DNA from: Rhodospirillales bacterium 70-18
GTDB lineage: Bacteria; Pseudomonadota; Alphaproteobacteria; Acetobacterales; Acetobacteraceae
Reading direction: 5' to 3'
DNA length: 57,811 nucleotides
Assembly (NCBI GenBank): GCA_001899585.1
Contig: MKWE01000025.1
Coordinates: 83,113-140,923, forward strand
Shown here: piece by piece, positions 17,641-25,593 of the stretch
How positions within the stretch are numbered: the stretch's first letter is position 1
Layout of the letters: the number at the start of each line of letters is the position of its first letter
Notes under the pieces: generated by a model
Databases searched by the model: none
Told to the model about the DNA's origin: nothing
Seen by the model: the letters and a program-made list of their open reading frames with translations, nothing else
Made by a program: the position numbers and the translations under genes

Positions 17641-18242
17641 GCAGCGGCGTGGGCGTGGGTGCGGTGGACACCGACGTCGTGTTCCGCCGCGTGATCGACA
17701 GCGTCATCGGCCGGGAGGGGCGATATTCCGCCGACCCGGCCGACCGCGGCGGCGCCACTGCCTGGGGTATCACCGAAGCGGTGGCGCGCGCCGAGGGCTG
17801 GACCGGCGCGATGGCCGAGCTGCCACGCGAGGTGGCGGTCAGCATCTATCGCCGCCGCTACTGGCAGGCACCGGGACTGGACCGCATCGCCATGCTCGAC
17901 ACGGTGCTCGCCGAGCGGCTGCTCGACATCGGCGTCAACATGGGTGCCGCCACCGGCATTCGCTTCCTGCAGCGAGCGTTGAACGTGCTGAACCGGCAGG
18001 GCGCGGCATTCGCCGATATCGCGGTGGACGGCGCGTTCGGTCCGGCGACCGAGACGGCGCTCGCGGGCCTGCTGCGGGCCCGGGGTACCGAGGGTGCTCG
18101 CGTGCTGCGCGGCATGATCGCGGCGCAACAGGCGGTCCGCTACATCGAGATCGCCGAGCATGACCCGACCCAGGAAGAATTCGAGTTCGGCTGGCAGCTG
18201 AACCGGGCGCTCGGCGGTCTCACCCCTGGTTCTCCAGCCTGA
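17637..18242 (+). CDS. GH108 endolysin with peptidoglycan-binding domain
   Basis: A lysin of 201 residues. The glycoside hydrolase 108 domain opens with EGRYSADPADRGGATAWGIT, where the Glu at about 27 is the catalytic acid, and continues through IYRRRYWQAPGLDRI. A C-terminal peptidoglycan-binding part (VDGAFGPATETAL) follows. It hydrolyses murein glycan strands at the end of infection. The start is set by the ATGA overlap with the DUF2190 gene. The holin is the next gene, making a lysis pair placed unusually within the head module, as in some gene-transfer-agent-like clusters. Confidence 0.9.
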   Translation: MSSGVGVGAVDTDVVFRRVIDSVIGREGRYSADPADRGGATAWGITEAVARAEGWTGAMAELPREVAVSIYRRRYWQAPGLDRIAMLDTVLAERLLDIGVNMGAATGIRFLQRALNVLNRQGAAFADIAVDGAFGPATETALAGLLRARGTEGARVLRGMIAAQQAVRYIEIAEHDPTQEEFEFGWQLNRALGGLTPGSPA

Positions 18243-18324
18243 TCCGCCGCCCGACGCCAGCCAGGCATCCGCCCGGCCACCCACCCTTCCGCCCCGACAA
18301 CCTGATCCGACCGGAGGAACACCG

Positions 18325-18831
18325 ATGTTCCCCTTCCTGATCCCGCTGCTCACCAACGTGGCGCCGGGCCTGATCTCCTATCTGTTCGGCACCGCGGCCG
18401 GCGAGACCACCAAGCAGGTGGTCGACGTGGTCCGCCAGGTCACCGGCATCGATGTCCGCTCCCAGGACGACGCCCAGAAGGCACTGGCCGCGGTGCAGGC
18501 TGATCCAGCCGTCTACGCCCAGTTGCAGACTCGTCTGGCAGAGATCCAGGCCGAGCGGGACCGGGCGGCAGCCGACATCATCCGGGCCGAGGCGCAGTCG
18601 GGCAACTGGCTGGCTGCGTCCTGGCGTCCCATCGTCATGCTGACCTTCACCGTGCTGATCGTCGCCCGCTGGCTCGGCTTCTCTGCCCCCGGCATCTCGG
18701 AGGCCGAGGTGCTCAAGCTGTGGGACATCGTGCAACTGGGGCTCGGTGGCTACGTCATCGGCCGCAGCGCCGAGAAAATCGTGCCGCAGATCGCCCAGGC
18801 GGTTGCCGGTAGCCTGGGCGGCCGGCGATGA
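18325..18831 (+). CDS. 3TM-type holin
   Basis: This 168-residue protein has a hydrophobic N-terminal segment (MFPFLIPLLTNVAPGLISYL), a charged helical middle (about 60-95) and two further hydrophobic segments (PIVMLTFTVLIVARWLGF; LWDIVQLGLGGYVIG). The arrangement and the NWLAASWRP motif are those of GTA_holin_3TM proteins. It would perforate the inner membrane to let the GH108 lysin reach murein. GGAGG precedes the ATG. It overlaps the next gene by four bases. Confidence 0.8.
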   Translation: MFPFLIPLLTNVAPGLISYLFGTAAGETTKQVVDVVRQVTGIDVRSQDDAQKALAAVQADPAVYAQLQTRLAEIQAERDRAAADIIRAEAQSGNWLAASWRPIVMLTFTVLIVARWLGFSAPGISEAEVLKLWDIVQLGLGGYVIGRSAEKIVPQIAQAVAGSLGGRR

Positions 18832-19166
18832 GCGCCTTCGCGGGCGCCATGGCGGTGCTGCTGGCCGATCCGAATATCGATGGCGATGCCCAGTATCGCC
18901 GGGCGACCGGCGACTGGGCCGCTCTGCGGGTGGTGCGGTCGGCGCCGTATGACCAGTTGCCGGGTCTCGGCGGCGGCGCGAGCAGCCGGGCCGGCAGCCT
19001 TTCGGTCACCATCGCTGCCGACGCCCTGGCCTCGCTCGGCATGCTGCCGCCGCAGCGCGGCGACGAGGTGCTGCTCTCTAGCAGCGCCTACCGCGTCGAG
19101 GATGCCGAGGCCGACGTGCTCGGCGTCACCTGGCGGCTGACCTTGGCAACGGCGCCAGCGCCATGA
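18828..19166 (+). CDS. head-tail joining protein (putative)
   Basis: A 112-residue protein with the size and position of head-tail attachment proteins. Features are DWAALRVVRSAPYD, a Gly-rich turn and late strands (GDEVLLSSSAYRVEDAEAD, then TWRLTLA), a pattern close to lambda FII-like small beta-barrels. It starts at an ATGA overlap with the holin and ends in one with the next gene. The assignment rests on order: joining protein, tail terminator, tail tube. Confidence 0.6.
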   Translation: MSAFAGAMAVLLADPNIDGDAQYRRATGDWAALRVVRSAPYDQLPGLGGGASSRAGSLSVTIAADALASLGMLPPQRGDEVLLSSSAYRVEDAEADVLGVTWRLTLATAPAP

Positions 19167-19615
19167 GCACGGCACTGCGTGAGGCGGCGCTGGCCGCCGT
19201 CGCCGCCCGGCTCGCAGCCGCGCTGCCCGACGCGGTGGTCGAGCGGGCCCGACGCGCGCCGGTCGATACCGACACCGAGGCGCTGCCGCGACTGATCCTG
19301 CGCGGGGAGGCCTGGCAGGCCGATACCACCCAGGAGCCGGGGCAGACCCACTACAGCATTGGCTTCGCCATCACTGGCTTCGTCCGCGCCGGCAGCGATC
19401 TCGCCGCCGAGCAGGCGCTGTCCGACCTGCATGCCCGTATCGTCGCGGCGCTGGCCGGCTGGACCCCCGACACCCCAGGCCTCGGCGATGTGGTCGAGCA
19501 GGATGCCGACTTTCTGCTCTACGACGCCGAGGACAGCGCCAAGCCGACCGGCGAGGTGGTGGCCCGGTTCTCCCTGCTGGCAATCGCCCCAACCGGATCA
19601 CCCTGGGCACCGTAG
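19163..19615 (+). CDS. tail terminator/completion protein (putative)
   Basis: 150 residues with the features of phage minor tail proteins of the gpU/gpZ kind: a helical start (LREAALAAVAARLAAALPDA), then strands separated by HYSIGFAITGFV and LSDLHARIVAALAGW, and a final strand pair. It comes directly before the tail tube gene. It probably caps the tail tube and fixes its length. The start is an ATGA overlap. Confidence 0.6.
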   Translation: MSTALREAALAAVAARLAAALPDAVVERARRAPVDTDTEALPRLILRGEAWQADTTQEPGQTHYSIGFAITGFVRAGSDLAAEQALSDLHARIVAALAGWTPDTPGLGDVVEQDADFLLYDAEDSAKPTGEVVARFSLLAIAPTGSPWAP

Positions 19616-19667
19616 CAGACCCATTCCCTCCGCCATTCCTGGCCGCCATTCCTGAAGGAGCCGCACG

Positions 19668-20834
19668 ATGAGCATCAGCCTCGTCCGCATGCGCTTTGCC
19701 GCCGTCGCGGCCAAGATCGAGACCACCCCCGGCACCGACGCCATCGCCGGCACTCCCGCCGCCGCCGACTGGCTCGCCGCCGATTGCGAGATCGACTTCG
19801 ATCCCGTCGTGGTCGAGAACCCGGAACTCACCGGCACCCTCGACAAGGCCTCCGGCATCGTCGGCGGCCTGCGCCCGCGCATCCGCCTGCGCGTCCCGCT
19901 GCGCGGCTCCGGCACCGCCGGCACCGCGCCCGATTGGGGCAAGCTGATGCGCTGCTGCACCATGCTGGAGCAGGTCACCGCCGCCCCCATCGGCGTCCCG
20001 ACCGCCGCCACCGCCGGCACCGCCACCAGCATCACCCTGCCCACCCCGTTCTCGCCGGCGGCGCAGGCCTATCGCGGCATGCCGCTGCTGCTCTCCGGCG
20101 ACCGCAGCATCACCACCGGCATCATCGACTACACCACCGGCAAGGTCGCCAGCGTGGGGGATACGCTCAGCCCCACCGCCGGCGTCGTCACCCTGGCGCA
20201 GATCCCGGTCAACGTGCTCTACGCCCCCACCTCGGATGAGACCCTCTACAAGACCGCCACGCTCTACTTCTACGCCGACGGGCTGAGCTGGCGCTTCGGC
20301 GGTGCCCAGGGCACCTGGAGCCTGGAACTCACCTCGGGTGGCATCGGCTTCCTGACCTTCGATCTGCGGGCGCAGATGCTGGCGATGACCGGGGCACCAC
20401 TGCCGACCGGTTGGAACAGCGCGATCCGCCCGACGCCACCGCGCTTCGTCAACGGCCGCTGCCAGCTCAACCGCGCCGTGGCGCAGTGCCGCCGGCTGCA
20501 GCTCGACCTCGGCGTCGAGGTGATCCTGCCGGACAATCCGGAATCGCTCGAGGGCTACGACCCGGCGGTGCCGATCTCGCGCGACGGGCGCGGCAACATC
20601 GATCCCTACATGAACACCACCAACGCGGTGGCGCTCTACGATGCCTTCCGCGCCGGCACGCCGATGCCGCTGATGGCGGTGGTGGGCGTCTCCGCCGGCA
20701 ACCGCTTCCTGATCACCGCCCCGGCCGCCCGGGCCACCGGCTTCAAGCCCGGCAACCGCGACGGCCTCGGCCAGCACGACATCGCCTTCCAGTGCGATGG
20801 CGCCGACAGCGTCATCTTCCTCGCAACGTTCTGA
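19668..20834 (+). CDS. phage tail tube protein
   Basis: A 388-residue major tail protein, larger than simple lambda V-like tubes. The opening MRFAAVAAKIETTPGTD, a double set of beta strands and the segment KTATLYFYADGLSWRFGGAQ fit alphaproteobacterial siphovirus tail tube proteins. AAGGAG stands before the ATG. It polymerises around the tape measure into the tail shaft. Next is the tail assembly chaperone, as expected. Confidence 0.75.
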   Translation: MSISLVRMRFAAVAAKIETTPGTDAIAGTPAAADWLAADCEIDFDPVVVENPELTGTLDKASGIVGGLRPRIRLRVPLRGSGTAGTAPDWGKLMRCCTMLEQVTAAPIGVPTAATAGTATSITLPTPFSPAAQAYRGMPLLLSGDRSITTGIIDYTTGKVASVGDTLSPTAGVVTLAQIPVNVLYAPTSDETLYKTATLYFYADGLSWRFGGAQGTWSLELTSGGIGFLTFDLRAQMLAMTGAPLPTGWNSAIRPTPPRFVNGRCQLNRAVAQCRRLQLDLGVEVILPDNPESLEGYDPAVPISRDGRGNIDPYMNTTNAVALYDAFRAGTPMPLMAVVGVSAGNRFLITAPAARATGFKPGNRDGLGQHDIAFQCDGADSVIFLATF

Positions 20835-20851
20835 CGGAGGCACCCCCGAAC

Positions 20852-21442
20852 ATGACCCAGCCGATCTTCTCCCGCCGTCAGGTGGAGAGCTTCATCCCGC
20901 CCGGCACCGAGCGCGTCTACTCCATCGCGCCGCTCACCTTCCGCGAGCGCCAGGCATTCCGCGCCGACCTGGCGCGTGAGGCCGGGGTGTATCCTGGCCG
21001 TGCGCTGCTGCTCGATGCGCTGCGGGCCGCGGTGCAGGAGACCTCGCCGGACAACGCGGCGGAGATCCTGGTGGTGATTGAGGCCGCAGAGGCGACGCCG
21101 GATGACCCTGCGGCGCAGGCACGGCTGCAGACGATTGAGGCGGCCTGCGCCACGGTGCCGAGTTACGCCGCGTTGCTGGCGGCCCGGCAGCACTATCTCG
21201 GCATGATGCCCTGGGTCGCCGCCCGCCACGCCCTGCGCGGCTGGGAGGGACCGGGGCTGCCGCCGTTCCGGCGCGAGCGCAACCTGGTGCCGGCCGATCT
21301 TCTCGACCTGTTGCCGGACGCGGAACTCGAGGCGATCGGCTGGCAGGCCAGTGCACTGATGCAGCCGGACGCGGCCGCCCAGGGAAACTCCGAGGCGCCC
21401 TCGCCGTTGCCCGAGACCCCGGCGCCTATGACGGTGGGCTGA
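20852..21442 (+). CDS. tail assembly chaperone, zero-frame product (gpG-like)
   Basis: This 196-residue protein occupies the gpG position between tail tube and tape measure. It is helical, with LTFRERQAFRADLAREAG and ARQHYLGMMPWVAARHAL. It has a GGAGG-type site upstream. Near its end is a slippery heptamer, so most ribosomes finish here and a minority shift to make the longer gpGT-like form. Both bind the tape measure protein and recruit tail tube subunits. The 21361-21681 stretch is open in the -1 frame, which supports the second product. Confidence 0.75.
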   Translation: MTQPIFSRRQVESFIPPGTERVYSIAPLTFRERQAFRADLAREAGVYPGRALLLDALRAAVQETSPDNAAEILVVIEAAEATPDDPAAQARLQTIEAACATVPSYAALLAARQHYLGMMPWVAARHALRGWEGPGLPPFRRERNLVPADLLDLLPDAELEAIGWQASALMQPDAAAQGNSEAPSPLPETPAPMTVG

Positions 21443-21681
21443 AACCCGCCGACGGCAGCGAATGGCTGGTGGCCGGCGAGGCGTGGGCGGACAATCCGCG
21501 CCATGTCGTGCCGCAGCCCTGGCACGAGTTCGTGCGGATGTGGGGGGCGTGCCAGGGCGGCATGGGGGGCGTGGCGCATTGGCCGGATGGCGGGGGAGTC
21601 GGGGATCAGGCGGCCTGGGTGGTGGAGGCGTTCGCGCTTCTCGGGGGGCTGCTGGGGAAGGTGCGGTGCATCGCTGCATAG
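20852..21681 (+). CDS. tail assembly chaperone, -1 frameshift product (gpGT-like)
   Basis: After codon 179 (AAC at 21386-21388) a -1 shift enters a frame that stays open to TAG at 21679, adding 97 residues for a total of 276. The extension reads as genuine protein (DGSEWLVAGEAWADNPRH, then PWHEFVRMWGAC and a hydrophobic end) and has no convincing start codon of its own. In lambda, gpGT is made by the same mechanism from G and T. The product is required in small amounts for tail assembly. Frameshift efficiency cannot be judged from sequence. Confidence 0.7.
21382..21388 (+). promoter_or_regulatory. programmed -1 ribosomal frameshift site
   Basis: GGGAAAC is read in the zero frame as G GGA AAC, exactly the X XXY YYZ form of slippery heptamers; lambda uses GGGAAAG at the same place. 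After slippage both tRNAs re-pair on GGG AAA. It lies 18 codons before the zero-frame stop. Confidence 0.8.
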
Positions 21682-21790
21682 CTGCCGTTCGCACACGAGC
21701 GAACGCTCAGTCGCCTAACGCATGGCCGGTTCTCCGCGATGTGCAAGGCGCTGGGTGCACCGCGGTTCACCAGCCGCTATTATCGAACAC

Positions 21791-22618
21791 ATGCACAACG
21801 AGATCTACCGACGCTTCGGTGAAGTCCGCGCCGCCGCAGATGCGGTTGGACAGCTGATGCCATACAACTGGATCGCTATGCCGGAGCGGCTTTATGCGGC
21901 GTGGATGCCGTATTCGATGATGCTTGACGACTTCGCCCGCGAACTGGCGAACTCCATCAACGCATTCACCCTTAACGTCCAGCGGCTGTCCGCGTGGGCA
22001 ACCCTGATGACCTCGCTCGGCGAAGAGGAGAGGGCCGAGGCGCTGCACGAGTTCATCGATCCCATCGCGACGCTATCTCTGCTGATGCCCTACGCTATCC
22101 GGTCGCGGCTGCTATTCGCGACGGCCCATCTATGCCATCAGGTCAATCTGGTGAGGGAAACAGACTGGGCGGAAGCCTCGCTCCCCGTCGATGACAAGAT
22201 CTGGATGGACAGTGCAGATCGGCAGGGCGCGCGGTGGCGGAATTACAACCGACTGAAGACGCGCATCGAGGCCATTGGGGGTAAACGGCTAGCGCAGGCC
22301 ACCACCAATTTCCGCAACACGTTCACGCACCGCTTCTCACCGCGCGTCGGGACAGGCATCACGAACTTCGCGACCAGGTGCTTTGACCCGGCCACCGGAA
22401 AGGCCTGCTACTCGTTCGGTGGGACCGAGCCGCTCGACTTGAAGGAGCTTACCGCGCTTCTCGTCGTCGAACTCGACCGGTGCTACGCTGCCTTCGCCGC
22501 GTTTCAGGTGCTTGTCGGTGATCAGGTCGCCTATGTCACCGAGAAGAACTCTGAGATGCTAGCCACGATCGATCGCGACCCCGCCGCCGGTCCGGCTGTG
22601 GAGACCGGCTCGGCCTAG
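21791..22618 (+). CDS. HEPN-domain protein, Cthe_2314-like
   Basis: A 275-residue all-helical protein. Near residue 175 it has NFRNTFTHRF, an R-x4-H motif at the end of a helix, the signature of HEPN RNases and of the Cthe_2314-like HEPN group. Aromatic and acidic helices precede it. HEPN proteins often act as toxins or abortive-infection RNases. It interrupts the tail module together with the nuclease gene that follows, on the same strand and in AT-richer DNA. The ATG at 21791 is preferred; an upstream start at 21722 would add a basic low-complexity stretch. The family call is by motif and length, not by alignment. Confidence 0.6.
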   Translation: MHNEIYRRFGEVRAAADAVGQLMPYNWIAMPERLYAAWMPYSMMLDDFARELANSINAFTLNVQRLSAWATLMTSLGEEERAEALHEFIDPIATLSLLMPYAIRSRLLFATAHLCHQVNLVRETDWAEASLPVDDKIWMDSADRQGARWRNYNRLKTRIEAIGGKRLAQATTNFRNTFTHRFSPRVGTGITNFATRCFDPATGKACYSFGGTEPLDLKELTALLVVELDRCYAAFAAFQVLVGDQVAYVTEKNSEMLATIDRDPAAGPAVETGSA

Positions 22619-22930
22619 CCCCGTTGCCACAGCGCGCTGCCTGGCAGCTCGCGACCCAAGCCAGTCATCGGAGAATTACGCCGCGGATCACCAAAAGCAG
22701 CCATGCGCCAGATCCGACCGTTAGCGGCTCTGAGCCCAGAGGGTCGTTCCGCAAGTATGCGCTGATTTCCAAGAACTGACGTTGCGTTGAACAGATTCGC
22801 CGGCTGTTGTAGCTTCCAGATTGTCGCTGCTAATTGGATAATGGTTCGTAATCGCTACAGCATCTGAGTCATGCACGCTGGTGACGTCAATGTGGGTCAT
22901 TGCGGAGCGCGACGTAGGAGATCGCTTCCG
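22619..22930. other. intergenic stretch before nuclease gene
   Basis: About 310 bases separate the HEPN gene from the nuclease gene. It holds no convincing gene on either strand. AGGAG eight bases before the ATG at 22931 is the nuclease ribosome-binding site. A promoter is likely but no clear -35/-10 pair was identified. Confidence 0.4.
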
Positions 22931-24469
22931 ATGACCGAGCCACCACGCATCCTGACCGCCTCGTCGTCCGAGCACATGCTTGTCGAGCGAATCGCCGCTC
23001 AAGAACGGCAGATCGCCTATGACAGTCTTGCTCCGTATGAGCCGCGTTCCGCGACCTACGCGTGGTTCGATACGCTGCGGGCGATCGAAGAGTGCATCAA
23101 CTTGATAAACGTGGATTGGGATGACGATGAATTTGAGAAGCGACTATTCTCCCTGCCGCTCAGCTCGTGCGTCGGATTTAGTCCGAAATTTGACCTCGTG
23201 CGCCAGCGCTTCATCGCACAGTTCAGCGAGAATTTCGCCAATCGTTTTACCAATCTAGTAAGGTATGGCGCGGGTGCTGCGACAGCCTTCGGCGCGCATG
23301 GATTCTTTAAGATCGCTGCGGCTTTCAGCACTGTCGGATCGATGATTGACTATCTCCAATCGCGACGGCGCCATTTTATAGCTCTACTTCACATGATTCC
23401 GCAGGCGTGTTGCGGCGATAAGGTCGTTATCCCTTACGACGCGCTCCTTGTTTTCCTACCGATGATTGAGCTTACCGGCATTCAATTGAGAAGTGCACAA
23501 AACGCGCTGAACGTGAAACTGTCCCGTGCGAAGCTCGGTTTGCCGCAACGGGATTCTGCCGAGCTTGCGATGCTTGATCCGCTTCATCTTGAGCCCGAAC
23601 GGGCGCCGATCACCAGTATGACCGTAACCGGCGAGGCCCTCACTATGTGGGATGGCAGAGAAGCGCTAAGTCCAGATCGGCTCTTTTCCGCCGCGGAGCT
23701 CCGAAACGATGTGCTTTTAATCGAAAGCGCCTATGCCGAGTTCGATCTCAAGGAAACCGATTTTGCACCTGCTGCGGGACTAATCCGCCGACTGTCCATG
23801 ACCTTCATCGATCGGGACTTCTGGGTTGTCGTCCCCCCTGATGACCTTGCGGCTCTCTTCGACGAATTTAAGGCATCTTCGGATCTGCGATCGGCATTTC
23901 TACACACGGGCCAGACTTATTTGGAATGTCTATCCACCTATGCTCCATTCGTGGTTGTCGATGGCGTCTATAGGTCTACCGTCACGCTCTTGAGCCGCTT
24001 CATCTACTACTGGCGCGGTCGTAGCCTCGATCGCCGAAAGCGTTTCCAGATCCGCGCCGGATTCATATTTGAAAGAGCGGTCGCCAACGAGCTGGAGCGG
24101 CAGAAGTTCGTTGTGCAAAACGTCCGGCGTATTAATCGACGTGAGTTCGACGTCGTGACGGTGCGTAACGGGGTAATCTGGAATGTCCAATGCAAAAACA
24201 ATTTTATGGATCTCGATCAACTCGAATCAGATGCCACGCGCTTCGCGAAATATAATTATAGGCTGGTGCGGGCCTATGAAGGCGCGCTGACGAAAGAGCG
24301 GAACCGCGAGTACCTGCTGAGGGAGAAGCTGTCGTTGAATGAGGTGCAGCACATGGTTGTGTCGCGCTTTCCGGTCGTTACTGACAATGCGAGGTTTGTG
24401 CCGTATAGCCGCATAACGGATTTCGCTAAAATTGCCGATGCTGTGATGGCTCATAACGCGGCCTCTTAG
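22931..24469 (+). CDS. PD-(D/E)XK-like nuclease protein with Mrr-type QxK motif
   Basis: A 512-residue protein with two parts. Residues 1-370 are unrecognised; they include a hydrophobic, possibly membrane-associated stretch (AAFSTVGSMIDYL and YDALLVFLPMIELTG). The C-terminal part from about 375 has GFIFERAVANELERQ, then REFDVVTVRNGVIWNVQCKN, which fits E...D...QxK of the restriction-endonuclease-like fold; Q in place of E is typical of Mrr-like enzymes. It lies between the tail chaperone and DUF6441 genes with the HEPN gene, in AT-rich DNA. A DNA-cleaving defence role is inferred. Start chosen by the AGGAG eight bases upstream. Confidence 0.65.
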   Translation: MTEPPRILTASSSEHMLVERIAAQERQIAYDSLAPYEPRSATYAWFDTLRAIEECINLINVDWDDDEFEKRLFSLPLSSCVGFSPKFDLVRQRFIAQFSENFANRFTNLVRYGAGAATAFGAHGFFKIAAAFSTVGSMIDYLQSRRRHFIALLHMIPQACCGDKVVIPYDALLVFLPMIELTGIQLRSAQNALNVKLSRAKLGLPQRDSAELAMLDPLHLEPERAPITSMTVTGEALTMWDGREALSPDRLFSAAELRNDVLLIESAYAEFDLKETDFAPAAGLIRRLSMTFIDRDFWVVVPPDDLAALFDEFKASSDLRSAFLHTGQTYLECLSTYAPFVVVDGVYRSTVTLLSRFIYYWRGRSLDRRKRFQIRAGFIFERAVANELERQKFVVQNVRRINRREFDVVTVRNGVIWNVQCKNNFMDLDQLESDATRFAKYNYRLVRAYEGALTKERNREYLLREKLSLNEVQHMVVSRFPVVTDNARFVPYSRITDFAKIADAVMAHNAAS

Positions 24470-24858
24470 AAGACCGCTAGTCGTGACTGTTCCCAAATCG
24501 ACAGGCGCACCATTTTCACTGCCGGCGCCTACGCCGGGCGTGCCTGTGGTCTTCACACAGATCAGCCGCTCGCTTCGATCCGGACTTGCCGCGCAGCCTA
24601 AACAACCCTTCTGTTGGGCTGAAGAATTCGGAAACTTGAGGCATCTACGTGACCTCGTAATGGATGCAATATCATTTCATTTTGACGAAAACGGGACGGC
24701 GCTTGCCGCCAATCTCGGCGGCTGCTCAATGTCGGATTTCTTGCCCACTCGTACAGGGAACGGATGGGCAGAAATCCACCCATAGCTGACCTTTATCTCT
24801 CCGAGAGCCCTGCCTGCCCCCCCTCGCGGCAGCGCAGATCGACCCGGAACGCATCGAC
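24470..24858. other. intergenic stretch at the cargo/phage junction
   Basis: Around 390 bases between the nuclease gene and the DUF6441 gene. A 100-codon frame from a GTG at 24483 exists but has no ribosome-binding site or recognisable composition. The last 60 bases regain the GC-rich character of the phage, so the cargo boundary probably lies near 24790. Confidence 0.4.
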
Positions 24859-25593
24859 ATGACCGGTCTCGTCTCCGCCCTGATCCGCGGCGACCTGCGC
24901 CGGATGATGGCCGACGAGGTGCAGAGCGCCGCCCGCGCGCTGCGTCGCGGTGTCACCCGCGCCAGCCAGCAGGTGCGGTCCGACCTCCGCGCCCAGACCC
25001 GCGCCACCGGCTTCAAGGACGGCGGCCGTGCCATCGCCAATTCCTGGCGCATGCAGGTCTATCCGGCCGCAGGCATCGAGACGCTGCACCCGGCCGGCGT
25101 GGTGTGGACCAAGGCGCCGGCGATCACCGAGGCCTTCGACCGCGGCGTGCCGATCACCGCCCGTCGTCACCGCTTCCTGGCCTTCCCCACCGGCTACAAC
25201 GCCGCCGGCGGCCGGCGCAGTGCTGGCAGTCGCGGCGGGTTGCGCGTCACCCCGGCCCAGATGCTGGCCACCCGGGGCCAGGCCTTCGTGATCCGCAGCA
25301 AGTCCAACCCCTCGGTCTGGCTGTGGTGCCTGCGCGTCGCCGAGGGCCGTGGCCTGACCCGCCGCGGCCGCAACCGCATCCGGCTCTATGTCGGCAGCAG
25401 CACCGAGGTGCTGACCGGCCGCCACCGTGGCCGCAACCAGCGTGCCGGCGAACTGCTGCAACAGGGGTTCCTCCCGATGTTCTTCCTCCTGCGGCAGGTC
25501 ACCCCCGGCAAGCGGCTCGACGTCGCCGCGGTGCGGCTGCGCGCCGGTGACATTCTCGCCCACGCTCTGGCCGCGGAGCTGGCCCGGCGATGA
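24859..25593 (+). CDS. DUF6441 family phage tail protein
   Basis: 244 residues, basic and rich in Arg. It resembles DUF6441 proteins found between tail chaperone and tape measure genes in alphaproteobacterial prophages: RRGVTRASQQVRSDLRAQTR, SWRMQVYP, WTKAPAITEAFDRGVPI and FLAFPTGYN. Its role is thought to be tail assembly or completion. It ends in an ATGA overlap with the tape measure gene. The start codon follows no strong site, perhaps because the cargo insertion removed the native upstream sequence. Confidence 0.75.
   Translation: MTGLVSALIRGDLRRMMADEVQSAARALRRGVTRASQQVRSDLRAQTRATGFKDGGRAIANSWRMQVYPAAGIETLHPAGVVWTKAPAITEAFDRGVPITARRHRFLAFPTGYNAAGGRRSAGSRGGLRVTPAQMLATRGQAFVIRSKSNPSVWLWCLRVAEGRGLTRRGRNRIRLYVGSSTEVLTGRHRGRNQRAGELLQQGFLPMFFLLRQVTPGKRLDVAAVRLRAGDILAHALAAELARR

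Noticed and set aside
24483-24785. 100-codon frame from GTG after the nuclease gene
   Set aside because: No ribosome-binding site, no domain, and mixed composition across a cargo boundary.
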